Shown: one piece after another, positions 1 to 8,593 of the stretch
Layout of the letters: each line of letters opens with the position of its first letter
How positions within the stretch are numbered: the stretch's first letter is position 1
Assembly (NCBI GenBank): GCA_020852655.1
Contig: JADZAI010000050.1
Location: 62,001 to 126,000, forward strand
From: Alphaproteobacteria bacterium
GTDB taxonomy: Bacteria > Pseudomonadota > Alphaproteobacteria > Micropepsales > Micropepsaceae
Length of the DNA: 64,000 bases
Reading direction: 5' to 3'
Notes under the pieces: model-generated
What the model was told of the DNA's origin: nothing
The model's input: only the letters and a program-made list of their open reading frames with translations
Database searches by the model: none
Position numbers and translations under genes: made by a program

Positions 1-165
1 CCGCTCGGCAAATTCCTCCGGCGTAATCCCGAGTTGCTGCGGCTCATATGCGCTCGGGTGCCCAGTTATTGGGACGCGTATTATCGACACGAATTCCAGC
101 GATCCGCCTATCCTGGGTTCAAGATTCTCGAAGCCTTTTCCGAGTTGACCGATACGGCCCCATAA
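1..165 (+). CDS. C-terminal fragment of an unrecognised protein
   Basis: An open frame enters from the left edge and stops at TAA 163-165, giving 54 residues. The visible part is rich in aromatic and charged residues (PSYWDAYYRHEFQR) and looks like a real globular C-terminus rather than GC-driven noise: it uses Tyr, Lys and Asn codons and reads cleanly to the stop. No start is visible and I do not recognise the family. The next gene begins 45 bases downstream on the same strand. Confidence 0.5.
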   Translation, partial: PLGKFLRRNPELLRLICARVPSYWDAYYRHEFQRSAYPGFKILEAFSELTDTAP

Positions 166-210
166 AGTGCAGGTGAGCCAAAGGCGCGCTCGTTCTATGC
201 TTAGCGAATC

Positions 211-591
211 ATGCGTGGTGTGCTGGTTCTTGTTGTGGTTCTGATCGTCGGCGTCGTCGTGTGGCGGCTGGGCGGGTCGCGTTCGGGGTTGCCGGCGTGC
301 GATGCGGAGGCGGGTGCGGCGGCGGTGAAGGGCGAGCTGGCGCGGATGCTGCCGAAGCTGGGCGAGCGCGGCGCCTATTCCGACATCGAGAAACGGATGG
401 AGCTGGCCGACATTGCCGAGGCGGACAGCGGCGCGGTGCGCGCCTGTATCGCCAGCGCGACGGTGACGCGTTCCACGGGCGCGAACACCTATGCGATCGC
501 GTTCGAGATAGGCTGGACCGACAGTGCGCGGACCAAGCCGGGCTGGCAGGTGATGTCGGTCCGGCGCACGTCGAACGCGGAGTCGCTCTAG
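211..591 (+). CDS. small membrane-anchored or exported protein of unknown function
   Basis: The 126-residue product starts with an uncleaved-looking hydrophobic segment (about residues 2-20, mostly Val, Leu and Gly). About 100 soluble residues follow, with Cys at 30 and again near 78, which could form a disulfide outside the cytoplasm. The middle is helical and charged (KLGERGAYSDIEKRMELADIAEAD); the end is beta-like (YAIAFEIGWTD). There is no obvious Shine-Dalgarno sequence before the ATG. The stop codon abuts the stop of the convergent tex gene at 592. I do not recognise the family. Confidence 0.6.
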   Translation: MRGVLVLVVVLIVGVVVWRLGGSRSGLPACDAEAGAAAVKGELARMLPKLGERGAYSDIEKRMELADIAEADSGAVRACIASATVTRSTGANTYAIAFEIGWTDSARTKPGWQVMSVRRTSNAESL

Positions 592-2901
592 CTATTTGCG
601 GTTCAGCGCCTGGGCCAGGGCGGCGGCGAGGGCGCTGTTCTGGTTGGGCTCGGGCTTGCGTGGCGGCGCCTTGCTCGGCTGGGGGCGCTGCTGCTGTTGC
701 GGCGCGCTGCGCTGGACGTTGGCGGCGCCGCCCTCGCTCTGCTTGCGCATCGACAGCGCGATCCGGTTGCGCTTCAGGTCGATCTCGACGACACGCACCT
801 TCACCACGTCGCCGGTCTTCACCACCGTATGGACATCCTGCACGAAGCGGTCGGTGAGCTGCGAGACGTGGACGAGCCCGTCCTGGTGCACGCCGATGTC
901 GACGAAGGCGCCGAAGGCCGCGACATTGGTGACGGTGCCTTCCAGCATCATGCCGGGCTCCAGGTCCTTGATGGTCTCGACGCCGTCGGTAAAGGTGGCG
1001 GTCCTGAATTCGGGACGGGGGTCGCGGCCGGGCTTTTCGAGTTCGGCAAGGATGTCCTTCACGGTCGGCAGGCCGAAGCGCTCGTCGACGAACCGGCGCG
1101 GGTCGAGGCCCTTCAGCATCGCACTGTCGCCCATGAGCGCGCGCAGATCGCGGCCGCAGGCGGCGATGATCTTCTTGGCGACGCCATAGGCTTCGGGGTG
1201 TACGGACGATGCGTCGAGCGGCTCCTTGCCGCCGGTGATGCGCAGGAAGCCGGCGCATTGTTCGAAGGCGCGCGGACCGAGGCGCGAAACCTTCAGCAGC
1301 TCCTTGCGATTACCGAACGGGCCGTTGGCGTCGCGATGCGCGACGATCGCCTCGGCGAGCGATGGTCCGAGCCCGGAGATATAGCCGAGCAGCGCCGCCG
1401 ATGCCGTGTTGAGATCGACGCCGACCGCGTTCACCGCATCCTCCACCACGCCCTGGAGCGAGCGGCCGAGGCAGTGCTGATCGACATCGTGCTGGTACTG
1501 GCCGACGCCGATCGACTTCGGTTCGATCTTCACCAGTTCGGCGAGTGGATCCTGAAGGCGGCGGGCGATCGAGACGGCGCCGCGCAACGACACGTCGAGA
1601 TTGGGGAATTCCGCCGCGGCGGTCGCCGACGCCGAATAGACCGAGGCGCCGGCTTCGCTGACGATCACCTTCATGGGCTTCGGCGCCGGGAGCTTCGCCA
1701 GCATGTCGGCGACAAGGCGCTCGGTCTCGCGGCTGCCGGTGCCGTTGCCGATGGCGATGAGCTCGATGCCGTGCCTGGCGATGAGCTTCGCGAGTTCGAT
1801 CTGCGTGCCGGCGACATCGTTGCGCGGCGGGAACGGATAGACGGTCGTGGTGTCGAGCAGCTTGCCGGTCGGGTCGATGACCGCGACCTTCACGCCGGTG
1901 CGGATGCCGGGATCGAGCCCCAGCGTCGCGCGCGCACCGGCGGGGGCGGCAAGCAGCAGGTCCTTCAGATTGCGGGCGAAGACGCGGATCGCCTCTTCCT
2001 CGGCGCGTTCCCTGAGATCGCGCATCAGGTCCAGCGAGAGCGTCAGCGACAGCTTCACGCGCCAGGTCCAGCCGGCGACATCCATCAGCCATTTGCCGGC
2101 GGGCTGGGCCGGATCGATCCTGTAGGCGGCGGCGATGAGGCGCTCGACCGGCTTCACGGGGCCGGGATCGTCGGTATCGACCTCGACGCCGAGCGAGAGG
2201 ATTTCCTCATCGCGCCCGCGCATCACGGCGAGGGCGCGGTGGCTGGGCATCGTCGCCCAGCGTTCGGCATGGTCGAAATAGTCGGAGAATTTCGCGCCCG
2301 CCTCCTCCTTGCCTTCGACCACGCGGACGCGCAGTTGCGCCTTCTCCTTCATGTGGGTGCGCAGGCGGCCGACGAGATCGGCATTCTCGGCGATCTGCTC
2401 GACGACGATGTCGCGCGCCCCTTCCAGCGCCGCCTTCACATCGGCGATTTCGGCGGTGAGGTAGGCCGCGGCGGCTTCTGCCGGCACGAGGCTGCGGTCG
2501 GCGAGCAGCGCTTCGGCCAGCGGGCCGAGGCCCTTCTCGCGCGCGATCTCGGCCTTGGTGCGGCGCTTCGGCTTGAACGGGAGATAGATATCCTCAAGCT
2601 CGGCCTTGGTGTCGGCGGCGGCGAGCTTTCTGCCCAGCTCGTCGGTCAGCTTGCCCTGCGCCGTGATGGACTCGACAATCGCGGCGCGGCGCGCTTCGAG
2701 TTCGCGCAGATAAGTGAGGCGTTCCTCCAGCGTGCGCAGTTGCGTGTCGTCGAGCGCGCCGGTCACTTCCTTGCGATAGCGCGCGATGAACGGCACCGTC
2801 GCGCCGCCGTCGAGCAACTCGACCGCCGCGATGACCTGCTCTGCCTTCGCACCGACCTCGGACGCGATGCGGGCTGCGATACGCTTCAACTCACCGGCCA
2901 T
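592..2901 (-). CDS. tex: Tex-family S1 RNA-binding transcription accessory protein
   Basis: The 769-residue product has the full Tex layout and usual length. An N-terminal Tex helical domain ([26 protein letters not shown]) comes first, then a YqgF/RNase H-like domain with the motif [18 protein letters not shown] near residue 325. Helix-hairpin-helix segments follow ([19 protein letters not shown]), then one S1 domain near residue 645 ([21 protein letters not shown]). The low-complexity tail is rich in Gln, Pro and Ala. Tex is a cytoplasmic nucleic-acid-binding protein linked to transcription and RNA turnover. It stands alone, convergent with the small gene to its left. Confidence 0.95.
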   Translation of the reverse strand: MAGELKRIAARIASEVGAKAEQVIAAVELLDGGATVPFIARYRKEVTGALDDTQLRTLEERLTYLRELEARRAAIVESITAQGKLTDELGRKLAAADTKAELEDIYLPFKPKRRTKAEIAREKGLGPLAEALLADRSLVPAEAAAAYLTAEIADVKAALEGARDIVVEQIAENADLVGRLRTHMKEKAQLRVRVVEGKEEAGAKFSDYFDHAERWATMPSHRALAVMRGRDEEILSLGVEVDTDDPGPVKPVERLIAAAYRIDPAQPAGKWLMDVAGWTWRVKLSLTLSLDLMRDLRERAEEEAIRVFARNLKDLLLAAPAGARATLGLDPGIRTGVKVAVIDPTGKLLDTTTVYPFPPRNDVAGTQIELAKLIARHGIELIAIGNGTGSRETERLVADMLAKLPAPKPMKVIVSEAGASVYSASATAAAEFPNLDVSLRGAVSIARRLQDPLAELVKIEPKSIGVGQYQHDVDQHCLGRSLQGVVEDAVNAVGVDLNTASAALLGYISGLGPSLAEAIVAHRDANGPFGNRKELLKVSRLGPRAFEQCAGFLRITGGKEPLDASSVHPEAYGVAKKIIAACGRDLRALMGDSAMLKGLDPRRFVDERFGLPTVKDILAELEKPGRDPRPEFRTATFTDGVETIKDLEPGMMLEGTVTNVAAFGAFVDIGVHQDGLVHVSQLTDRFVQDVHTVVKTGDVVKVRVVEIDLKRNRIALSMRKQSEGGAANVQRSAPQQQQRPQPSKAPPRKPEPNQNSALAAALAQALNRK

Positions 2902-3062
2902 TCTTACTCACCACGAGAATCAAGGTGGCGACGATAGAGTCCGGCGTGCGCCGCCGCCATGTGGCGGACTATGAACCTGTGGGCGACGGATGTGCCTTCG
3001 TGTGTGCTCCGGGAGCTGCGCGTCGCTCTTGCGAGCATGGCCCGCAAAACTTTTCCCCGCTT

Positions 3063-3112
3063 GCCATGGTGAGGTGCTCGAATCGCGGAGCGATCGAGCC
3101 TCGAACCACGCA
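3063..3112 (-). repeat. REP-like palindromic repeat, family 1, copy A
   Basis: This 50-base unit begins GCCATGGTGAGGTGC and ends GCCTCGAACCACGCA, with a variable self-complementary centre (TCGAATCGCGGAGCGATCGA). It is the inverse of copy B at 3141-3190. The same end sequences recur at 55094-55141 and, in variant form, at 55171-55220. Conserved ends with a variable hairpin core, placed between genes, are the hallmarks of a dispersed REP/BIME element. Confidence 0.8.
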
Positions 3113-3140
3113 CAGCAGCTTCACCGCCGTTGAAATGGCG

Positions 3141-3190
3141 TGCGTGGTTCGAGGCCCGGCGGCGTTCACCGCCGCGCACCTCACCATGGC
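3141..3190 (+). repeat. REP-like palindromic repeat, family 1, copy B
   Basis: This is the inverted partner of copy A: it runs TGCGTGGTTCGAGGC, then a GCGG/CCGC hairpin core, then GCACCTCACCATGGC. The two copies are separated by 28 bases and together could fold into one long hairpin. The rest of 2902-3224, between tex and the small gene ending at 3225, shows nothing else I can support. Open frames crossing it are explained by the repeat. Confidence 0.8.
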
Positions 3191-3224
3191 ACGCTTGGTA
3201 GCATCGCGCTGTGGGCGGACGTCG

Positions 3225-3626
3225 TCAGACTTCGCCATCGAACTCGGGAAATTGATCGAAATTGAGGCGCGCCAACTCGGCCAGTGTCGTGGCATCGACG
3301 AAGTTGTTTTCCGGAAGCGGAGAGCCTCGCACTGGAATCCAGTATTCGACCAGACGCTCGCAGGGCGAAACGTCGGCCAGCATTTCTTGGAGTTCATTCA
3401 CGCCGCCGAAGGCACCCACGAGACCTTGAAATGCCTGTGACAACGGCGCTTGCGACGCAAAAGCCAAACTCCATGCAACGGCGTTGGCGTCAAACACGCC
3501 GCCATGTCGCCGCTCTTCACCCTTGGCGTGAACGACAGCCGAAAGAGACGGTGCGTAGCTTCGGACCGCCTGAGGGTCCGCCTCGAAACCCTTGAGGCGG
3601 AGCCAGATCAGGCGATTGCCCGGCAC
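3225..3626 (-). CDS. hypothetical protein downstream of gcvPB, weakly DUF4279-like
   Basis: The 133-residue frame uses a GTG start 7 bases after the gcvPB stop on the same strand, so it probably shares the glycine cleavage transcript. The beginning (NRLIWLRLKGFEADPQAVRSY) and end (TTLAELARLNFDQFPEF) recall DUF4279-type immunity-like proteins, in which a beta strand opens the fold and a short helix plus strand closes it. This is a resemblance only; no catalytic motif is visible. The lower GC of its 3' half compared with gcvPB suggests a later addition to the operon. Confidence 0.5.
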   Translation of the reverse strand: MPGNRLIWLRLKGFEADPQAVRSYAPSLSAVVHAKGEERRHGGVFDANAVAWSLAFASQAPLSQAFQGLVGAFGGVNELQEMLADVSPCERLVEYWIPVRGSPLPENNFVDATTLAELARLNFDQFPEFDGEV

Positions 3627-3633
3627 AGCCTTG

Positions 3634-5214
3634 TCACTCCGCCGCCTGCTTCGGTGCGGGCGGGGTCCATTTCAGCACGGGTTTGCGGGCGGCGGCGGTT
3701 TCGTCGAGGCGGCTGCGCGGTGAGAGATACGGCGCGCCGCCGAAGCGGTTGGTACCTTGCGTGTTGCCGGCTTTGGCTTCCGCAGCGAGGGAGCGCATGG
3801 CGTGGATGAAGCGGTCGAGGGTTTCCTTCGATTCCGTTTCGGTCGGCTCGACCAGCATCGCGCCGTGGACGACGAGCGGGAAATAGACCGTCATCGGATG
3901 ATAGCCCTCGTCGATCAGCGCCTTGGCGAAGTCGAGCGTGGTGACGCCGGTGCCTTTCAGGAACTCGTCGTCGAACAGCGCTTCGTGCATGCACGGGCCG
4001 GTATCGCCGAACGGCGCCGACATCACGTCCTTGAGGTTGGCGAGGATGTAGTTGGCGTTCAGCACCGCGTCTTCGGCGACCTGACGCAGACCGTCCGAGC
4101 CGTGGCTCATCATGTAGGCCATCGCGCGGGTGAACATGCCCATCTGGCCGTGGAAGGCGGTCATGCGGCCGAAAGGCCTGGCGCCCGCGGGGGCGTCTTC
4201 TTCCTGCTCGATATTGGTGAAGCCGTCGGCGCCGGCGACGACGAAGGGCACGGGCACATAAGGCGCGAGCGCTTCGGAGAACACAACGGGGCCGGCGCCG
4301 GGGCCGCCGCCGCCATGCGGGGTCGAGAAGGTCTTGTGCAGATTGATGTGCATTGCGTCGACGCCGAGATCGCCCGGGCGCACACGGCCGACGATGGCGT
4401 TGTAGTTGGCGCCGTCGCAATAGAAATAGCCGCCGGCGCCGTGGATGGCGTCGGCGATCCCCAGCACTTCGTCTTCGAAGAGCCCGCAGGTGTTGGGGTT
4501 GGTGACCATCACCGCGGCGACATCGGGACCGAGCTTCGCCTTGAGCGCCGCGAGATCGACGCGGCCGCGTGTCGTCGCGGGGACGGTGTCGACGGTGTAG
4601 CCGATGAGCGCGGCGGTGGCGGGGTTGGTACCGTGTGCCGATTCCGGCACGAGGATGCGGCGGCGGATTTCGCCGCGCGCTTCGATCGCCGCCTTGATCG
4701 CCATGAGGCCGCAGAGTTCGCCATGCGCGCCGGCCTTGGGCGAGAGGGCGACGGCGGGCATGCCGGTGAGGGTCTTCAGCCAATGCGCGAGGCGGTCGAT
4801 GAGCGCCCAGGCGCCCTGCACGGTTTCCTGGGGTTGCAACGGGTGGATGTCGCCGAAGCCGGGGAAGCGCGCCACCTTCTCGTTGAGGCGCGGGTTGTGT
4901 TTCATCGTGCACGAGCCGAGCGGGAAGAGACCGGTGTCGATGGAATAGTTCTTCTGGCTGAGGCGCACGAAGTGGCGGACGACCTCAGGCTCCGACAACT
5001 CCGGCAGGCCGATCTCGCCCTTGCGCCGCACGCCGCCGAGACGATCGGCCTTGTTCTTCGGCTCGGGCAGATCGACGCCCCATTTGCCGGAGCGGCCGCG
5101 ATCGAAGCTGAGGCCCTCTTCCTGCATCAACCCGCGATGGCCGGTATAGGTGACGATGGCGTCGGTGCCGCCGGCAACGATGTTGGTGGGGCGGCCCTGA
5201 TTGTTCATGCTCAT
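3634..5214 (-). CDS. gcvPB: glycine dehydrogenase (decarboxylating) subunit 2
   Basis: This is the C-terminal half of a split P-protein, which decarboxylates glycine with pyridoxal phosphate and passes the aminomethyl group to GcvH lipoamide. The 526 residues match the family length. The PLP lysine lies in [20 protein letters not shown], and [15 protein letters not shown] and [11 protein letters not shown] are also typical. I place the start at MSMNNQG (ATG 5212-5214), where ATG overlaps the gcvPA stop in an ATGA arrangement. That implies translational coupling and equal amounts of the two subunits. Confidence 0.95.
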   Translation of the reverse strand: MSMNNQGRPTNIVAGGTDAIVTYTGHRGLMQEEGLSFDRGRSGKWGVDLPEPKNKADRLGGVRRKGEIGLPELSEPEVVRHFVRLSQKNYSIDTGLFPLGSCTMKHNPRLNEKVARFPGFGDIHPLQPQETVQGAWALIDRLAHWLKTLTGMPAVALSPKAGAHGELCGLMAIKAAIEARGEIRRRILVPESAHGTNPATAALIGYTVDTVPATTRGRVDLAALKAKLGPDVAAVMVTNPNTCGLFEDEVLGIADAIHGAGGYFYCDGANYNAIVGRVRPGDLGVDAMHINLHKTFSTPHGGGGPGAGPVVFSEALAPYVPVPFVVAGADGFTNIEQEEDAPAGARPFGRMTAFHGQMGMFTRAMAYMMSHGSDGLRQVAEDAVLNANYILANLKDVMSAPFGDTGPCMHEALFDDEFLKGTGVTTLDFAKALIDEGYHPMTVYFPLVVHGAMLVEPTETESKETLDRFIHAMRSLAAEAKAGNTQGTNRFGGAPYLSPRSRLDETAAARKPVLKWTPPAPKQAAE

Positions 5215-6563
5215 GCGAGCACCTCCTTCAGCGCAGCGACAAATGAGGCGCGGCACTCTTCCGTGTTCACTTCCGTCGCGGCGACGATGAGCAGGTTTTC
5301 GAGGCTTGCATCGCCAGGGTAGAGGCGCGAGGCGGGGACGCCGCCGAGGACGCCCTTCTTCGCCAGCGCGCTGACGACACCGGCAGCGGGCTTGGGCAGC
5401 TTCAGCGTGAATTCGTTAAAGTAGCTCCTGGTCGGGATTTCGACGCCGGGGAGTTCGGCGAGCGCGTCGGCAAGATCGCAGGCCGCTTCGTGATTGAGCT
5501 GAGCGAGGCGCTTGAAGCCACCTTCGCCGAGCAGCGTCATGTGGATCGTGAAGGCGAGGCACATGAGGCCAGAATTGGTGCAGATGTTCGAAGTCGCCTT
5601 CTCGCGGCGGATGTGCTGCTCGCGGGTCGAGAGGGTCAGCACGAAGCCGGGGCGGCCCTGCCCGTCCACCGTGCGGCCGCACAGGCGGCCCGGCATCTGG
5701 CGCATGTATTTTTCGCGCGTCGCGAAGAGGCCGACATAGGGGCCGCCGAATTGCAGGCCGACGCCGATCGACTGGCCTTCGGCGACGACGATGTCGGCGC
5801 CCATGCTGCCCGGCGACATCACTAGACCCAGCGAGACGGCTTCGGTGACGACGACGATCAGCAGCGCGCCGGCGGCGTGGGTGGCTTCGGCGAGCACCCT
5901 GAGGTCGGCGAGATTGCCGAAGACGTCGGGGTTCTGGACGACGACGCAGGCGGTGTTGGCATCGAGGCGGCTACTGAGGTCTTCGGGCGCCGAGGGGTGG
6001 ACGCCGCCGATCTCGATCGACATGCCGGCGCCGGCATGGCCGCAGACCGTGTGGACGACATCGGCGTAGTGCGGGTGGAGGCGGCCGGAGACGACGGCCT
6101 TGTTGCGCTTGGTGACGCGCATCGCCATCAGCACCGCTTCGCCGGTGCCTGTGGAGCCGTCATACATCGAGGCGTTGGCGACATCCATGCCGGTGATCGC
6201 CGCGACCTGGGTCTGGAATTCGAAGAGATATTGCAGCGTGCCCTGCGCGATCTCGGGCTGGTACGGCGTGTAGGAGGTGAGGAATTCCGAACGCTGGATG
6301 ATGTGATCGACGCTGGCGGGGACGTGGTGCTTGTAGGCGCCGGCGCCGACGAAGAACGGGACCGACGACGCGGTCATGTTCTTTGCGGCGAGCCTGCCGA
6401 GGTCTCGCTCGACCTGCATCTCGCCCATGAAGCGCGGGAGATCGACGGGCGCGGACAGGCGCGCGGCTTCGGGGACATCGACGAAGAGATCGTCGATGGA
6501 GCGCGCGCCGATCGTCGCAAGCATGGAGCGGCGTTCGTCGGGGGTGAGGGGGAGATAGCGCAT
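5211..6563 (-). CDS. gcvPA: glycine dehydrogenase (decarboxylating) subunit 1
   Basis: This is the N-terminal half of the split P-protein, 450 residues, the usual size for subunit 1. It starts [15 protein letters not shown], the conserved opening of the family, so I reject longer in-frame upstream starts that run into the repeat pair at 6592-6727. Family segments include [20 protein letters not shown] and [16 protein letters not shown]. It forms a heterodimer with GcvPB and lies downstream of gcvH after a 177-base gap. Confidence 0.94.
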   Translation of the reverse strand: MRYLPLTPDERRSMLATIGARSIDDLFVDVPEAARLSAPVDLPRFMGEMQVERDLGRLAAKNMTASSVPFFVGAGAYKHHVPASVDHIIQRSEFLTSYTPYQPEIAQGTLQYLFEFQTQVAAITGMDVANASMYDGSTGTGEAVLMAMRVTKRNKAVVSGRLHPHYADVVHTVCGHAGAGMSIEIGGVHPSAPEDLSSRLDANTACVVVQNPDVFGNLADLRVLAEATHAAGALLIVVVTEAVSLGLVMSPGSMGADIVVAEGQSIGVGLQFGGPYVGLFATREKYMRQMPGRLCGRTVDGQGRPGFVLTLSTREQHIRREKATSNICTNSGLMCLAFTIHMTLLGEGGFKRLAQLNHEAACDLADALAELPGVEIPTRSYFNEFTLKLPKPAAGVVSALAKKGVLGGVPASRLYPGDASLENLLIVAATEVNTEECRASFVAALKEVLA

Positions 6564-6591
6564 TCGGGGATCCGGTTTGTGTTTCTCTGAA

Positions 6592-6624
6592 TGTCTTCGC
6601 CGGACTTGTTCCGGCGACCCATGG
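6592..6624 (-). repeat. dispersed palindromic repeat, family 2, copy 1
   Basis: The unit reads, on the minus strand, CATGGGTCGCCGGAACAAGTCCGGCGAAGA. It has the same plan as copy 2 at 6692: ATGGGTC, then a CCGG-rich hairpin around ACAAG. It lies in the gcvH-gcvPA gap in inverted orientation to copy 2. Confidence 0.7.
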
Positions 6625-6691
6625 TTCAACTGACTTTGATTGAGACGGGTGGCACTTGCGTCGATGCCAATTCCGCTTTGTCCGTCACGCG

Positions 6692-6727
6692 GATGAATGG
6701 GTCCCCGGCACAAGGCCGGGGATGACA
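6692..6727 (+). repeat. dispersed palindromic repeat, family 2, copy 2
   Basis: The core is ATGGGTCCCCGGCACAAGG followed by CCGGGGATGACA; the stem CCCCGG/CCGGGG closes around CACAAGG. With copy 1 it forms an inverted pair inside the gcv operon, where the transcript could fold into strong hairpins between the gcvH and gcvPA cistrons. Confidence 0.7.
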
Positions 6728-6740
6728 GATTGGTGGAAGG

Positions 6741-7115
6741 TCAGCCGCCGCTGGCGACGAAGGCGTCGTAGGCGGCTTTGTCCATCAGGCCGCTGAGCTC
6801 GCTCTCGTTGGTGAGCTTCAGTTTGAAGAACCAGCCCGCGCCTTCGGGGTCCTCGTTGACCTTGGCGGGTTCGCCGACGATGGTGTCGTTGGCTTCGGTG
6901 ACTTCGCCGGAGACGGGGGCGTAGACGTCGCTCGCGGCCTTCACGCTTTCGACGACGGCGGCTTCGCCTGATTTGGTCAGCGCCTTGCCGATCGCCGGGA
7001 GTTCGACGAACACGACGTCGCCGAGCTGTTCGGCGGCGTGCGCGGTGATGCCGACGGTGGCAATGCCGCCTTCGACTTTGATCCATTCATGCTGGTCGGT
7101 GAAATAGGTCGTCAT
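6741..7115 (-). CDS. gcvH: glycine cleavage system H protein
   Basis: The 124-residue lipoyl carrier protein shuttles the methylamine group between P, T and L proteins. It opens [17 protein letters not shown] and has the lipoylation lysine in [33 protein letters not shown] near the end is also typical. It starts only 2 bases after the gcvT stop, so the two are almost certainly co-transcribed under the glycine riboswitch. Confidence 0.96.
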   Translation of the reverse strand: MTTYFTDQHEWIKVEGGIATVGITAHAAEQLGDVVFVELPAIGKALTKSGEAAVVESVKAASDVYAPVSGEVTEANDTIVGEPAKVNEDPEGAGWFFKLKLTNESELSGLMDKAAYDAFVASGG

Positions 7116-7117
7116 CG

Positions 7118-8236
7118 TTAGCCTCTGAAATAGCGATGCGGAACGAAGGGCATGGGCGAGACGTCGAGTGCTCTTTGCTGCCCGCGCACGTTGGCCAGCA
7201 AGCGATAGTCATCGCCACTGTATTCGGTCTCGACGTAGCCCATCGCGACGGGACCGTTGAGTGTCGGACTGAACCCGCCTGAGGTGACGCGCCCGACGAT
7301 TTCACCCCACTTGCTGTGAATTTCGGTGCCCTCGCGCGCCGGCGCTTTCTCGGGGGACCGGAAGCCAACGCGCTTGCGCTTTGCCCCGTTGAAGAGCTGA
7401 TCCATGATGATATCAGCGCCAGGGAAGTTCTTTTCCAATTTTCGGCGTTTGCCGATCGCAAACGTCAGCGCGGCTTCAACAGGTGTCGTCGTTTCGTCGA
7501 GGTCGTGGCCGTAGAGCGGCAGGCCGGCTTCGAGGCGCAGCGAATCGCGGGCGCCGAGACCGATCGGGAGGACTTCCGGTTCGGCGAGCAGTTTGCGGGC
7601 GAAATCCTCAGCGGTATCGCCGGGGACGGAAATCTCGTAGCCGTCCTCGCCGGTGTAGCCGGAGCGCCAGACGTAACAGTCGAAGCCCACGACCTTCAGC
7701 TTCGCGGCGGTCATGAATTTGAGCGTCGCCGCTTCGGGGCAATGGCGGGCGAAGACTTCGGCGGCCTTGGGGCCTTGCAGCGCGAGAAGCGCACGGTCTT
7801 CGAAACGGTTGATCTGGTGCGACGTGCCGAGGCGCTCGTTGATCAGCGCGAAATCCCGGTCCTTGCAGCCGGCGTTCACGACGAGGAACAGGGTGCGGAA
7901 ATCGTCGTCGCCGAGCGGGCGCGTGACCATCAGGTCGTCGCGGATGCCGCCCTGGTCGTTGAGCAGCAGCGTGTAGCGGGTCTGGCCGGGCTTCAGCTCC
8001 TGAAGCGAGCCGGGCACCAGCACCTCGAACGCGGCGGCGGGCGCATCGCCCATGATGGCACCCTGGCCCATGTGGCTGACGTCGAAGAGGCCGGCCGCGG
8101 CGCGGGTGTGGAGATGCTCCTTCAGCACGCCGGTGGGGTATTGCACCGGCATGTCGTAGCCGGCGAACTCGACCATCTTGGCGCCAAGCTCGCGGTGGAG
8201 GGCGTTCAGCGGTGTCGTCTTGAGCGGTGCGTTCAC
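7118..8236 (-). CDS. gcvT: aminomethyltransferase (glycine cleavage T protein)
   Basis: The 372-residue T-protein transfers the methylene group from aminomethyl-GcvH to tetrahydrofolate, releasing ammonia. It starts with GTG ([33 protein letters not shown]), preceded by GAGGA about 8 bases upstream. Family motifs include [19 protein letters not shown] and [20 protein letters not shown]. It is the first gene of the operon and sits directly downstream of the tandem glycine riboswitch. Confidence 0.96.
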   Translation of the reverse strand: MNAPLKTTPLNALHRELGAKMVEFAGYDMPVQYPTGVLKEHLHTRAAAGLFDVSHMGQGAIMGDAPAAAFEVLVPGSLQELKPGQTRYTLLLNDQGGIRDDLMVTRPLGDDDFRTLFLVVNAGCKDRDFALINERLGTSHQINRFEDRALLALQGPKAAEVFARHCPEAATLKFMTAAKLKVVGFDCYVWRSGYTGEDGYEISVPGDTAEDFARKLLAEPEVLPIGLGARDSLRLEAGLPLYGHDLDETTTPVEAALTFAIGKRRKLEKNFPGADIIMDQLFNGAKRKRVGFRSPEKAPAREGTEIHSKWGEIVGRVTSGGFSPTLNGPVAMGYVETEYSGDDYRLLANVRGQQRALDVSPMPFVPHRYFRG

Positions 8237-8249
8237 GCGTGGTCCTCAT

Positions 8250-8270
8250 GGCGGCGGTTGGACCGCCGCC
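8250..8270 (-). promoter_or_regulatory. 9-bp hairpin between riboswitch and gcvT start
   Basis: On the minus strand GGCGGCGGT-CCA-ACCGCCGCC is a perfect stem of nine pairs ending 13 bases before the gcvT GTG and just before its GAGGA ribosome site. No U-tract follows, so it is not an intrinsic terminator. It is more likely part of the expression platform that gates translation, though this is inference. Confidence 0.5.
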
Positions 8271-8287
8271 GGCCCGTGCCGGTGACG

Positions 8288-8475
8288 ATCACCCCGTCTG
8301 TCATGAGACCTGAGAGATTTCGTGCGCAACGTTTGCGCACTTACCCCGTCGGTGGGCTGACCTCGGTCAGCCGCTTTCCAGACTGTCATCCCCCCGGCGG
8401 TCCTGGGTACCTGAGAGTTTACCGGGGTGGTTGCTCCTTCGGCGCCGGGCATGACCCGGTCTCTCCCGCTGGGGA
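8288..8475 (-). promoter_or_regulatory. tandem glycine riboswitch upstream of gcvT
   Basis: Read on the minus strand, the leader carries two glycine-aptamer signatures. The first has GGGAGAGACCGGG, GCCGAAGGAGCAACC and AACTCTCAGGTACC. The second has GCGGCTGACC, CACCGACGGGG and AAATCTCTCAGG. This is the classic cooperative two-aptamer layout with a short linker, placed immediately before gcvT. In such systems glycine binding turns on the glycine cleavage operon. Aptamer 2 is less canonical: the GCCGAAGGAGCAA segment is replaced by a GCGCAAACGTTGCGC hairpin region. Confidence 0.93.
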
Positions 8476-8593
8476 TCGTTTGCATGGGCGAACCCGCGCG
8501 GCATCACGCCGGACGGGTCCGATGCAGCGACGGGTAGAGTGCGGCGCAACACGAGTCAATGCGGCGACTCGCCCGTGCGGCGGGGGCTGCCGG

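Noticed and set aside
697-2937. Long rightward open frame antisense to tex
   Set aside because: Its composition (Arg, Ala, Gly, Asp and His rich) is what the opposite strand of a high-GC gene gives; tex on the minus strand has complete family motifs.
2925-3440. Open frames in both directions between tex and 3225
   Set aside because: They are produced by the palindromic repeats at 3063-3190 and carry no protein-like signal.
8250-8270. Intrinsic terminator before gcvT
   Set aside because: The stem is strong but no U-tract follows it.
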